DNA from: Zonotrichia leucophrys gambelii
Lineage: Eukaryota; Chordata; Aves; Passeriformes; Passerellidae
Direction: 5' to 3'
DNA length: 64,000 nucleotides
NCBI RefSeq assembly: GCF_028769735.1
Contig: NC_088194.1
Coordinates: 1,744,319-1,808,318 of the forward strand
Position 1 is the first letter of the stretch. Each line of letters starts with the position of its first letter. Shown one piece after another: positions 1 through 10,884 of this stretch. The notes beneath the pieces were generated by a model. That model worked only from the letters and a program-made list of their open reading frames with translations. It was not told where the DNA came from and searched no databases. Both the position numbers and the translations under genes were made by a program.

Positions 1-174
1 TGTCCCCCTGACACATTTTTGGGGTCCCTCCACCTCTGCCCTGTGTCCCCTCACCCCTCTGTGGTGTGATCCTATCCCCAACATCCCCCATCACATTCAT
101 CCCCCCTGCCCCCATCCTCCCACACTGGCTGCCAGCCCCTCCCTGTGGCATCAGCCCTGTCTCTGTACCCACAG

Positions 175-1485
175 TGCCCATGACCAATGCCACCATCACC
201 CCCAGTCCCCTGTCACACCAGGCGCGTGCAGGTGACATTTGCCCGGGGTCCCCTCCTGGAGCTCAGGGACATCGATGTAGGACATTCGGGCACTTACCGG
301 TGCTTGGCCACCAACCAGCTGGGACAGGGCGGGCACCGCGTGTTCCGGGCACTCAGCCTTGAGCTGGCCCTGGAGGTGACATGTGGGTCACCCTGGGTCA
401 CAGGTGAGATCACACAGAGTTGCTGGGTTGTTCAGGATGCCTACAGTTCAGGGTGACTCCAGTGTGTCCCCCTCTGTCCCCAGCAGTGGCTGTGAATGTC
501 GGCAGGACCCTCCTGTTCCTGCTCCTGCTCCTGGCTGTCACTGGGGGCTGTCACTGGTGCCACAACCAGGGTGGGTGAAAATCAGGGGGGATGGGGGTCC
601 TGGAGTGAGAGGGAGGCCCCAGAATGGGGGCAGAGATCAGCAGCACCCAAGGCCCCTGAGCTGGGGGACACTGAGCCCACAGTGACCTTGACTGGGGGTC
701 CTGGGGATTTGGGGGATACTTGGAGAGTCTTCGTTGGGCTCCAGGGCCATCCCCGGTTGGGCTTTGAGGAACACTGTGGTGCACTGGGAGCTCCTGGAGG
801 GTTTGGGAAGCTCCTGCAGGGCTGTGCAGGGACGTTGGGGAATCTTTTTGGATCCTGGGGTAGTTTGGGGATCCCCCTCCCTGCCAGGCTTGGGGTTCTG
901 GGGACACATGGGGTTGGGGGCACCAGGGGGTTGGGGCCCTGCGGTGGTGCAGAAGTTCTGGGGGCTTCAGTGGTGCTCTGAGTGTCTGGGGGAGTCAGGG
1001 ATCCATTGGGAATCAGGGCTGCAGTGGGGATTTGGGGGTCCCATGGGTGGTTGGAGCTGCCAAGGTCCCAGGAAGGTTCAGGGGTCCTGGTGTCCCCACG
1101 GTCACCCCCTCCCCTTTCCCTTGCAGCCACCAGGAAGCTCCAGGACAAGTGAGTGGGTGGTTCAGCCTGGGACTCCCCTTTCCCCCTCCCCAAACACCAT
1201 GCAGACCCCCCCATCCCCACAGGAACCCCCCAGAGCAGGGGGCTGTGCTCGACACCCACATCATGGGAACTGAGCGGGCAGTTGGAGAACTCCAGGGGGG
1301 GACAGGGACACATCACCAACATGTGTCACCCCCCTACCAGGTCCCCACAACCAGTGTCACTCTCAGGGCCCCCACAGGTGTCCCCCAGCCCTGCACCACC
1401 TTGGGATCCACAAGGGACCAATGATGAGCTGTTGGGACCCCAGAAGGGACAGCGGGACCCCCGTGACTACGAGAGCGTGCTGTGA
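175..1485 (+). pseudogene. FCRL-like unit 1, 3' part only
   Basis: This is the 3' end of an Fc-receptor-like gene whose 5' part lies left of the window. Visible exons: D5 Ig domain 175-403, transmembrane 487-570 (VAVNVGR then a run of Leu), a 22-bp juxtamembrane exon 1127-1148, a degenerate tail exon from 1223, and a last exon from about 1379 to the TGA at 1483-1485. The D5 exon is 229 bp against 303 bp in intact copies. The missing 74 bp removes the B-strand Cys and Trp region and shifts the frame. In the last exon the usual VTYAEL motif reads GTNDEL, so the ITIM tyrosine is lost; the second one survives in DYESVL. The GT donor after the middle tail exon also appears lost. Family assignment is firm from the exon pattern shared with the other units. 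That it is a pseudogene is inferred from the D5 frameshift. Confidence 0.75.
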
Positions 1486-2600
1486 CACTGAGGGCACTGG
1501 GGGCCATTGGGGGCATCGATTCCCCTCAGGGGTCTCTTCTTCCTTTTCACTGCACCCCTTGGGGCTCCTCATTCCCCCTACCAATTTTGAAGGAGCACAC
1601 AATGCTTTTCCATCTAATTGTACCCAAAATGCAGTTTTTTGGTCAAACTGTGTGAGAAACAAGGCTCACTCTTTAAATTTCTTAAATGGTTAATAAGGGA
1701 TAAAAGGGTGAGTAAACAGACTGCTGGGTGCTTGGCAACTGCCAGAGGCACATGGACAACTACAGCAATTCTCCTTACATATCTTTTCATTGTATTGGTG
1801 AAATACATACTCAGGAGTGTTATACATATTCAAACATTTTTTCCAGTTCACATGTTCTGGGAATTCCTTTTGCTTGGTTTGACCCTTGATTCATTTTCAT
1901 GAAGTACATGGCATAGTGCAGATTAAATTTATATATTTTATGTCCTCACAAGGTCCCCCTGTTCTGTGGTTTGATAGTTTTTGATAGCCAAAGAGTCAGT
2001 GGTAAATTCCTCTTTGCATTCCTTATTTGTTACTTTTCAATGAGTTCTTCTCATACAGATGAGATACTCCACCAGTACATTAAATCAACAATATCTATTT
2101 CACAAATTATCTGAGTTATTCTCACCGTTGTCAGTTACACAAATAAGGGCATTAGCTACTTATGCAACAGTTAATGTTGCAATGCACAGTGTCTCTATCT
2201 TGATATTCTGGGGGAGCCTAAACTATAATGTATTTATCACACTAAAATATATGTTCTACACAGGGATTAGGGTAAACAGGCTAACAAATTGTCAAATCAA
2301 AAGCAGTGAAAAACTGATTACAATCTGTATTATATCAAAATAATTTGGAAAAACCAATAGAATAGGGAAATCCAATGACTACATTGTTATTCACAACAGG
2401 CAGAAGGTCTATTGAAGGGTTTATCTGACTTCTTATCCTGCTCTGATTTTGTCAGCAATAAATTCAATTCATATCTCTAATTCTGAGGCAGTTTTGCCCG
2501 TGACAGGATTTGATGAGTGATCTCTCCTGGTCCTTGTCTCAACTCAGGAACCCTTTGCTCAATTTTCTCTCCCCATCCAGGTGTGGAGAGCAGTGAGAGA
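1486..2600. other. Intergenic, no gene seen
   Basis: AT-richer sequence 3' of unit 1. The short open frames here (for example around 2,059-2,343) have no recognisable domain and no splice context. A stretch near 1,590-1,670 has weak similarity to sequence near 22,500 and, inverted, near 25,500, which suggests an old interspersed repeat. Nothing else can be supported. Confidence 0.5.
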
Positions 2601-2699
2601 GCGGCTGTGGTGGGTGCGGGGCATCCGGTCACTGTCCATCCACGGCAAGGCAGGGAGGAGGAGGAGGGTCCAGGTCAGGACGTTGAGCAGATTGGTGTG

Positions 2700-2960
2700 G
2701 GATATGCAGTAGTTTTGTGGTTCTCTTAGTCCTCTACCAAGCGGAGCAAATGATCAATTGCTGTATTTCCAGACTGGTTCCCTCACAGCTGCACCTGCAG
2801 CGGGGGGGTTCCAGCCAGCCTTGCTCTGAAAACCACTGCTTGGGCTCCCTTTGGGTTTTGTGCTTCTTGCAGGGCTCAGCAAACCACAGCCTGGCCTTTT
2901 TTCCCCCACAGAATTCTCACCTCTGCAGCAGCTGCACACACCCAGAGCCCCTCAGAATCT
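2700..2960 (-). repeat. Spacer-alpha copy, inverted and truncated
   Basis: This is the reverse complement of sequence that also occurs at about 8,817-9,190, 22,810-23,170 and 31,150-31,520, and again inverted at 16,060-16,470. Shared landmarks are the lysine-codon-like string CAAGAAGCACAAAACCCAAA and the string CTCACCTCTGCAGCAGCT, read on one strand or the other. It belongs to the non-coding DNA that travels with the FCRL units. Open frames in it are not conserved between copies. Confidence 0.65.
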
Positions 2961-3647
2961 GTCTGGGGTGACCCCCAGGCCACCAGCACCTTGTGGGAGC
3001 AGTGCTCAGTCCTGGGTCACCCCAAAATCTGAGGCACTCAGGGAAGGATCTGGGACCTATGTGTCCACCCAGCCACTGCTCATCCCTGGCACAACCATTC
3101 TCCTTGAAATCAAATCATGAGTACTCCATTTCTTATGTCCCCACCCTCTCTGAAACCCATATGCCAGTAGAGATATTCCCCAGGAACTCCATGGCCCAGG
3201 AGCCCTCTTTCCCAAGGAACCCTCTCCTACTCATTCCATTCCTTGAAATCCTCCTTTCCCCAGGACCTTGATTCTCTCCAGAACCTCCCATAACCACGGG
3301 AACTCCCATTCCCTCAGCATCCCCATCCCATGACCCCAAATCCCTGGAGCCCACGTCCCCCTGGGACTCCCATCCCTGAGTCCCCTCAGCCATGGCAACC
3401 CCATTCCCCATGACTCCTCCTCCTCAGCACCCCCATTCCCAAGGACCACAATTCCTTAGGGACCCCCCATTCCCCTGGACACCCATTCCTGGAACCCCAA
3501 ACCCCCTGAGCCCCACCCTCCTGGGAACCCCATGTCCCACTGTGTCACATCCAGCTTTGTCCCCATCCTGTCCCCTCCCTGCCCACAGACTGTGCCCAAC
3601 TTGTGGCCACCCTGCCTCACCAAGGGCCACCTACGCATGACACGGCC

Positions 3648-3666
3648 TCGCTTCCTTCCTCTTTGG
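3648..3666 (-). promoter_or_regulatory. Candidate ETS/PU.1 element upstream of unit 2
   Basis: The minus strand reads CCAAAGAGGAAGGAAGCGAG, which contains a GAGGAA ETS/PU.1-type core about 80 bp upstream of the signal-exon ATG at 3743. The same block sits at the same distance in units 3, 4 and 5. PU.1 control of myeloid and B-cell Fc receptor genes is established in mammals. Use of this site here is inference. Confidence 0.35.
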
Positions 3667-3742
3667 CCAAAGAGCCACCACCCAGGCCACAGCCACCCCT
3701 GGCAGTGTGTGACAGCCAGTGCACATGGCTGGGGACACCTAG

Positions 3743-6678
3743 ATGGCTGGGAAGGTGGTGCTGCTCCTGTGAGGTGAGTGCCCCGGGCACGGGCCTGACA
3801 CCCTGGGGATGGGGAGGGGAGGGGCACACGGGGGCTGTGGGGTCCCCTGAGGTCCCCCATGCCAGCAGTGCCAGTCCATGTTACCCACCATGGACCTGGG
3901 TGGGAACAGGGATATAGGGTGGCTTTGGAGACAGGATTTTGGGGATGGGGATGTGGGGACAGGAATGTGGGCCTGGCATTTCGGCTGAGGTATCTCTGTG
4001 GATACTGAGAAGTAAACGGGAATGCAGGGACTGGAGGGGACAAGAACAGTGATGATGTGGCCATGGGGATGGAATCGTGAACTGGTGGTGGTGACCTGGG
4101 CCAGCGGGGGCTGTGTCCATGGTGTCCTCAGGCCCAGGGTGTTCACAGTGTCCCTATGTTCTTCCTCAGCCCAGAGTGGACTCGGTGTCCCTGCTCCCAA
4201 GGTGTCTGTGCCACATGGATGTGGTGCACGGGTGCCTGTGACACAGACATGTCCCCCTGCCTCTCAAAATCTTTTGGGGAGCACTCCCATGCACTTTCTC
4301 AAAAGAACTGCTGTCCCCATGGGGACTGTCCTCACACCCTGTACCCCTATGCTGCTGTCTCCCTGGTTCCACCCTCACCCAGCCCTGTCCCTTCTCCCTT
4401 CCAGCCCAGACCCTTGGCCTTGCTGGTGAGTCCTCGGGGGATGCCATGGCCCCACCCTGCTGTCTCCAGCCCCATGCTGGACCTGGCAGGCTGGTGTCCC
4501 CTGTCACCCGTAGGTGCCCAGACCACCCAGATCGTGGTGGAGCCCCCTTGGAGGCCGGCAGCGCTGTGGGACTGGGTGACACTGACCTGTCAGGGCTCGG
4601 TGGTCGCCGGTGCCAGCACCTGGTGCAAGGACGGGCAGCACTGGTGGCAGGGACAGAACACCGTCCGTGTCACCGAGACTAGCCACTACACGTGTGACAG
4701 ACCCGACAGTGGGCTCAGCCTCCCTGTGAGAGTCTCAAACGGTGAGGGGATGTTTGGGTGTCCCCAGGCTGGCACACGCAGGGACCCCGAGAGCTCTGAG
4801 TGGGCTTCGCTCCATGGGTCACCTCCTCTGTAACCAGATCCTCTCCCCTGCTCTGTGGACATCCCAGAGCATCCCAGTGTGGGTGGAACTCGTTTTGGAA
4901 TCGGGGAGCCCTGTGCATAGGGTGTGACCAAATGGGGGTGTTCCAGTGCTCTCCCCCAGACTGGCTGGTGCTGCAGGTGCTGGCACAGGCACTACTGGAG
5001 GGGGACGCGGTGACACTGCGCTGCCGGGGCTGGCGGAACAGCACGTTTACCTCAGCATTCTTCTACCGAGAGGAGATGGAATTGGCGGTGCTCCGCGGTG
5101 GGACCGAGCTGTCCCTGTCCCCTCTGCAGCTGCACCACAGTGGCCACTAAAGGTGCGGGGGCTGGGTGGGATCCTGGGGGTGACAGGAGTCAGAGCCAGT
5201 GCCAGTGCCAGTGCCAGTGCAGGGTGAGCACCATACAGCCACCACCCTGACACCCACACAGCCCTTCCCCAGAGACTCGGGTTCTGAAATTCCCCTCTCC
5301 CCCCCTTCCCAGAGCTCTTCTCGGTGCCGGTGCTGGAGGGTCTCCCTGATCCCACCGTTGGGTCCCCCCTGACTCTCAGCTGCCTCAGCAGCGCCGGCCC
5401 CCTGCGGCCCTGAGCCCCCCTCCTGCACGTGTTCTACCGGGACGGGCAGGTGCTGGGGGGCCCGCAGGTGTCCCTGCAGCTGCTGGTGCCCGCTATGGGG
5501 GCCTTCTCCTCGAAGAATTCCATCTCCGAGGGCGGGGCCATGCCGAACAGCAGCGCTCCGCTCTGCATCACGGTGCCCAGTGAGTGTGGGGATGGGCACA
5601 GGGAGCGCCCAGAGACCCCCCAGGTCCCCTGGTTGGGCACCTCCATGTCAGCCTGAAATATTTCTTTTGTCCCCCCACCTCTGCCCTGCGTCCCCTCACT
5701 CCTCCATGATGTGACCCCATCTCCAACATTCCTCACCACACCCATCCTCCTGTCCCTATCCCCCCACATCAGCTGCCAGCCCCTCCCTGTGCTCTCAGCC
5801 CTGTCTGTGTCCCCACAGTGCCCGTGGACAATGCCACCATCACCCCCAGTGTCCTGGAGGTGACACCGCCGGACACAGGGACACACAGGGACACAGGTGG
5901 GGTCACTCAGGGTCACCAGGGAGTGCAGGACCCTTGGGGTGATGGGTGATCCTGATGTGTTCCCCTCTGTTTCTTGCAGTGGCCGCAGGGGTCAGTGGAG
6001 TCAGTGGGGCCCTTTTGTTCCTGCTGCTGCTTGTGGGTGTCATTGTGGCCTGGCACCGGTGGCACCGTGTGGGTGGGTGACAATGAGGGGCACAGGGGTC
6101 ATGGAGAGGGGCGTGAAGGCCCCAGGGAAGGGGGGCCCATAGGGCGGCACCCACAGCCCCTGGCCTGGGAGAGGCTGAGCCCCCAATGACCATGGCTCAG
6201 AACCCTGGGGAGCTGTTGGAGGGTCCTGCAGGGATGTTGGGGATTCTATCAGGGGTCCCTATCCCTGCTGGGTGGGGGTTCTGGGGGCTCAGGATGCTGG
6301 TGCAAGTGGGGTGGGTCAGGGATACTGGAGGGGCATCAAGGATACTGGGGGGACCTGGGGAGAATTGTGTGTCTGGTGGTGGTTCAGCATTGCCAAGGGT
6401 GGATGGGGGCCCCTGGGTCTCCAAAGTCACCCCTCCAGTTTTCCTTTGCAGATGCCAGGAAGCACCAGGAAAGGTGAGTGCAGCCTCCAGCCATGATACA
6501 CCTTTTACCCAAACCCCCAGCACCTCCCATCCCCTTCCACACACCCCCTTATTTTCACAGGGCCCACCCAGACCCTCTGGCACCGCCGGTGGAGGATCCT
6601 CAGGCGACGTACATGGAGCTGCAAAGGCAACCGTGGGAACCCAGTGACATCTATGACAATCTACACCAAAAGTTGTGA
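3743..6678 (+). pseudogene. FCRL-like unit 2 (four-Ig type with ITIM-like tail), disrupted
   Basis: Exons read from splice sites: signal 1 at 3743-3773, signal mini-exon 4405-4425 (21 bp, an FcR hallmark), D1 4514-4741, D2 4960-5223, D3 5313-5579, D5 5819-5896, transmembrane 5980-6072, 22-bp exon 6452-6473, last exon 6561-6678. All internal Ig exons are phase 1. D1 (WVTLTCQG, STWCKDGQ) and D2 (LVLQVLAQ, TLRCRGW) resemble FcγR D1 and D2. Lesions: signal Trp codon to TGA at 3770-3772, D2 Tyr to TAA at 5148-5150 plus TGA at 5181-5183, D3 TGA at 5411-5413 with loss of the F-strand YxC residues, and D5 reduced from 303 to 78 bp. The tail (TYMELQ and DIYDNL) is fully open. A full-length receptor cannot be made; tail conservation may only reflect recent duplication. 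Confidence 0.85.
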
Positions 6679-7020
6679 TGCTCTGGGAAGCGGGAGGCAC
6701 TGGGTGACACTGGGGGTGCTCCCTCCATGCCTCCTGTGGTTGCCCATCCTTCCAAGGGAGGTGGTCATGGGTCAGGGGAAGGCTACACAGGGCACCCTGT
6801 GCTCCCCATTTCCTCTCCCAGTACCCCCAAGGGCTTCCCCATTCCTGTCCTTGTACCTGCAGGGGCTCCCCAGCCCCATCCAAGTGCCCAAGTACCCTCA
6901 GGGACTGCCCCATTCTCTCCCCACAGTGCTTGCAGTACACCCAGGGCTTCCCCATTCCCCCTCCCACTACCCCTGTCCCATCCCGCTGTAAAAGGGGGAG
7001 TCGGGGAGGATTCTTGCTGA

Positions 7021-7760
7021 AAGGTTTCTCATTTGAAAATGAAGCACAAACATGGCAATATTATATCAGAGAACTGTTTGTTGATAAAGGAGGGTAAGTG
7101 TTCTTACTGAATGTGGAGAGAAGGGAGTAGAAAGGGACAAGGATAGAGAGAGAAACAGAAGACAGGGACAGCGTTACCACAAGAAGCCTGGGCGCTCTGT
7201 GGGCATCAGCTGGGCAGATGGAGTGTGTGTGCTGCAAGCCAGGGCGAGCCCACATGGCTTTTGTGAGTGGCTGGGCGTGATTTCCAAGGACGGCACCTGC
7301 GTGTCTCTGGCATGGGTGAGCGATGGCTGCAGGCTGGCTGCTGCGGGCTGGCTGCGGGCTGGTGCTGCGGCACTGGTGGCTCTGGGCTGGCTGCTGCGGG
7401 CTGGGGCTGCGGTGGGCAGGTGCAGCAGGCTCGGTGCTGTGGGCAGCACGGGAAACGCGGCAGAGGCAGCGGGTGGGTGCAGGCCTCATCTGCTGCATCG
7501 GGGAGCAATGAAGGAATGTCAAGGAGGAGCAGGAATGAGTGGCCTCGGGGAAGCAGCACAGCAGGGAAGAACAGGCACAGACAGGGAAGGAGGACCACCA
7601 GGAGGAAAAGGCAGTGTGGGGGGAGTATCAGTGGCATTTTTCCCCAACGACCGGGAGGAATGATGCATCTGACTCCATCTTTTCAGAAGGCTACTTAATT
7701 ACTCTATTATACTATATTATTGTATATTATATTACATTACATCTAAACTGAATCTGCCAA
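7021..7760. repeat. Downstream block of unit 2 with GC-rich core
   Basis: This block, repeated almost unchanged at 21,026-21,765, follows the last exon of unit 2. It has a core at about 7,318-7,450 of CTGCGGGCTGG-like repeats, flanked by purine-rich DNA and, near 7,690-7,750, by AT-rich DNA. The open frames on both strands (Ala/Gly/Trp-rich or Pro/Ser-rich) come from the repeat composition. The AT-rich tail may derive from an avian endogenous-retrovirus segment, but I cannot confirm that. Confidence 0.5.
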
Positions 7761-8739
7761 GCACTCCACTGCACTCCACTGCACACAATCTCATGACTGT
7801 CAGCCGACAGTCCCAACACACACATACCTGGATTCAATTGGTCAGTGAATCAAAACACTCACACCAGAATCCAATTACCAATTCCCTTCAGGTAAACAAT
7901 CTTCTACAATGCATTCCACTCATGAACAACATAGGAGCAGTAAATGAGATAAGAATTGTTTGGATCATTCTTTGTTTCTCTCATTGCTTATCCCAGGTTC
8001 AGAGAATGCGAATCCCACAGGGGAGGAGGGCGAAGCCAACCATCTGAGTGAGCTCCCAATTCCTCCATGAAACCCAAAGCAAAACGCTCCTATTGTGTCG
8101 CAGTTTGCTGCTTTTATTTGCAAAGGCTTCTCCCACAGCCCAATTTCCCAGGCATTTTTTCTCAGACATTTTTCCCTGGGCATCTGTCCCACCAGGCAGT
8201 GGGGGTCACTCACAGCCCGATCACAGAAGCTTTCTCTCTCCTGATCATCTGTTGCATGAAGCCTCAACAGGGAGAGCGTTCCAAGCACATGTACAACCCA
8301 CAGAATCATTTTTCACCTCATGTGTAGCATATGTTGAGACATAAATCCAAATCAGATTTGTTCCTCTTAACCCCCATGTGCTTAGTGGCTCTGCAATCCC
8401 CCTCCCAGTGCACCCATTAAAGTGGCTTACTGGTGCCCGTCCCAGTTCCAAGGGGGCACAGGACCTGGTTCCCTGCTCCTGGGACAAAACTGCAGATCTT
8501 TGGTAAAACTGGCAGAAATGGTGTTTCATTGTCAGCTCTGTCAAGGAAGCTGAAAAAGGTGGGAACCTCCCTTCGGAATGGAAAATACGACCCCCTTCTC
8601 TCTAACTATTATAATTTTGTAATTACAGGGCTTTTAGGTAAAGATGTGGGAACAGGAATAACAGTTGTTTACTGGTATATATTGAAAAAAACAAATTAAT
8701 GGAAGTTGACTTTTACTGGATATTATATGAAATGATATT
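7761..8739. other. Intergenic, duplicated at 21.77-22.74 kb
   Basis: No gene is seen. The sequence matches the corresponding interval after unit 4 with small indels, as part of the roughly 14-kb-spaced block duplication. Confidence 0.55.
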
Positions 8740-9254
8740 ACATTATTGATTATACTGTTGGATAAATATTGCGATGTTGTTCAGATAGTGAAAAGTATTG
8801 TGGAGTGGCTGATGTTGTTGTGGTGGCCATCCAAGGGTGGGGCCCAGCCATGGCCCAGCCCCACTGCACAGGGATGGCCATTGCCCAGCCCTGCTCTGCC
8901 CAGCCCCAGGTGGCAGCCAGCACCTGAGGGTCCCCCCTGCCCCCTTGGCTTTGATTCTGGCAGCTTTAGAGCTGCTGCAGAGGCGAGAATTCTGTGTGGG
9001 GGAAAAAGGCCCTGCCTGTGGTTTTCTCAGCTCTGCAAGAAGCACAAAACCCAAAGGGAGCCCAAGCAGTGGCTCTGTGAGGGCCTTTGATGGTTGTCAG
9101 AGCAGGGCTGGCTGGAAATCGCCCCCTGCAGCGGCAGCTGTGAAAGAACCAGTCCAGAAATGCATCAATTGATCATTTTGTCCCTTGCAGCAAGGGTCTG
9201 AGATAGCCCCAAAAACCTTGCATATCCAGCAACCATCTGCTCAACAACCTGACC
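8740..9254 (+). repeat. Spacer-alpha copy, direct
   Basis: Member of the alpha spacer family, directly oriented like those at 22,740-23,260 and 30,650-31,530 and inverted relative to 2,700-2,960 and 16,060-16,920. It starts near GGCCATCCAAGGGTGGGGCC (8,825). No coding potential is conserved between copies. Confidence 0.65.
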
Positions 9255-10790
9255 GGTTCCCTCCTCCTTCATGCTTCAAACATGAAGCCTTTTAGAATGG
9301 CCTGGGAGGAGTGTTTGGCTTTTGGCTGTGGTTGCCAGACAAGAGGGAAAAGTGTGGAAATATGGAGCTGTGGCTCTGGCTGCAGCTGTGGTGGGGTTGT
9401 GGTGATTGATCCTGTGTGGATTCGGGGTTTCCCCAAAGCTGCTCAATCCCTGCCCTCCTCACCTTAGTGAAAGGTTTAGGGATTGCAGGAATTGTGGTGT
9501 AAAGCCACCTGTTGCTGCTGTGGACCCAAGATGAGCCTGAGAGCAGGCGCTGCTTCCTTCCATTCAGGATCATGGAGAGTGGTCGCAGGTGTTGTGCAGG
9601 GTGTGTGCCTGGCCCCGGGACACTGCTAAGCTGCCAGTGGGCACTGGGATCCAACCCCCTGCCTTGGTGGCTTCTGCCCGCTGCTGGTGGTGGTGCCGGG
9701 ACCAATTGGTGCCCGTGAGTTTGCAAAAGGAGCGATTTCCCCTCCTGCCTCCCATCCGAAGCTGCCATGGCCCCTGAGGGGATGGAGCTGGACCGGGGTG
9801 CCCCCTGCTGGCCCGTGAGGGTTCCCTGCAGCGCCCCCTGCTGGCCCCGGTTACAACTGCCACAAAAACCAACAGCGCTGAGCGGGACAGAAAGTTCTGG
9901 GTTTGTGTTTCTGGTTCTGTTGTGGTTTATAAATTTCCCAGTAAAAAGCTGTTATTCATTCTCCAACACTTTGGCCTGGTATCCCCATAATCTTGGAAAT
10001 TAAAAGAAGTTTAGAGATGGGTCTTCTTTCCATTCCTGGAACATTCTCACTTTCCTTGGCAGATATTCCTCATTTAAATGAGTTGCCACCTCCTGTGTTC
10101 CAGCGTGGATGTTACAGACACCCCAAGAGAAGAGAGATTTAGAGACTTGGCCATCTCATGCTCTTTCTTTTAAACCAATTGGGCCATCCAGGGCCCTCTC
10201 CCCAGGTGGGGAGACTGGTGGGGACTTCTGGTCACCTGGTCACTCAGGACCTGGCAGAGCGTCACACTGTCCCCAGTGTGCCATGGCTGACAGACTGATG
10301 GACATTTGGGGCCCTGTCTCAGCAAAAGCAAGGCCTCACCCACCCTTGCAGCACAGCTGTTCCAAAATGTCTCCAGACATCAAACATTTCCTGTCTCTGA
10401 CACCCCACCCTGTGCCATGCCCTAATCCTGACTGCCTTGGTAAAGAGGGAGGCTCTGGAACCCTCACAGGGCCTTTGTGAGATCATCGTCTTGGGTACAG
10501 GGCAGAGGAGGGGTTTGGAACAGGGGACGAGAGAGTCCAGAGCCTCCTGAAGGCTGCTGTGGCCATCAGAGCAAGGAAGATCCAGGGCCCTGCCAGGTTC
10601 CTCTGGTGGAGGAAACGTGCTGGGGGAAATATCTGGGGTTTGTTCCTTATTGGTGGCTTTCTCTGGAAACCATTCCTTGTCTGACAATTTGGATTCTGAA
10701 CCTCGTTGCTGTCGCTGTTTGTTTTAATATCTCTAGCTGCTGTTTCAGGAAATTGTTATTCTCTCAGCCCTTTTGGATTTTTGTGTCTCC
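9255..10790 (+). repeat. Spacer-beta copy with paired CTCF-like motifs
   Basis: Matches 23,255-24,727 (continuing at 25,344 beyond an LTR) and 31,600-33,130. Each copy lies 3' of the last exon of a minus-strand FCRL unit (units 3, 5 and 6). No open frame is preserved across the three copies. Confidence 0.65.
9798..9844 (-). promoter_or_regulatory. Tandem CTCF-like motif pair, copy 1
   Basis: Two motifs, GTGCCCCCTGCTGG at 9798-9811 and GCGCCCCCTGCTGG at 9831-9844. On the minus strand the second reads CCAGCAGGGGGCGC, a close match to the known CTCF core. The first copy has one changed base (GT for GC). Spacing start to start is 33 bp. Binding is inferred. Confidence 0.55.
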
Positions 10791-10884
10791 ATGGGGAGGG
10801 AGAGGGGCAGTTTTTAGTGGCAGCACACACACGAGTGGGTGCCCATGGGTGGGGACCCCCAGTGCCCCCCAGTTCCCCCCAGTG

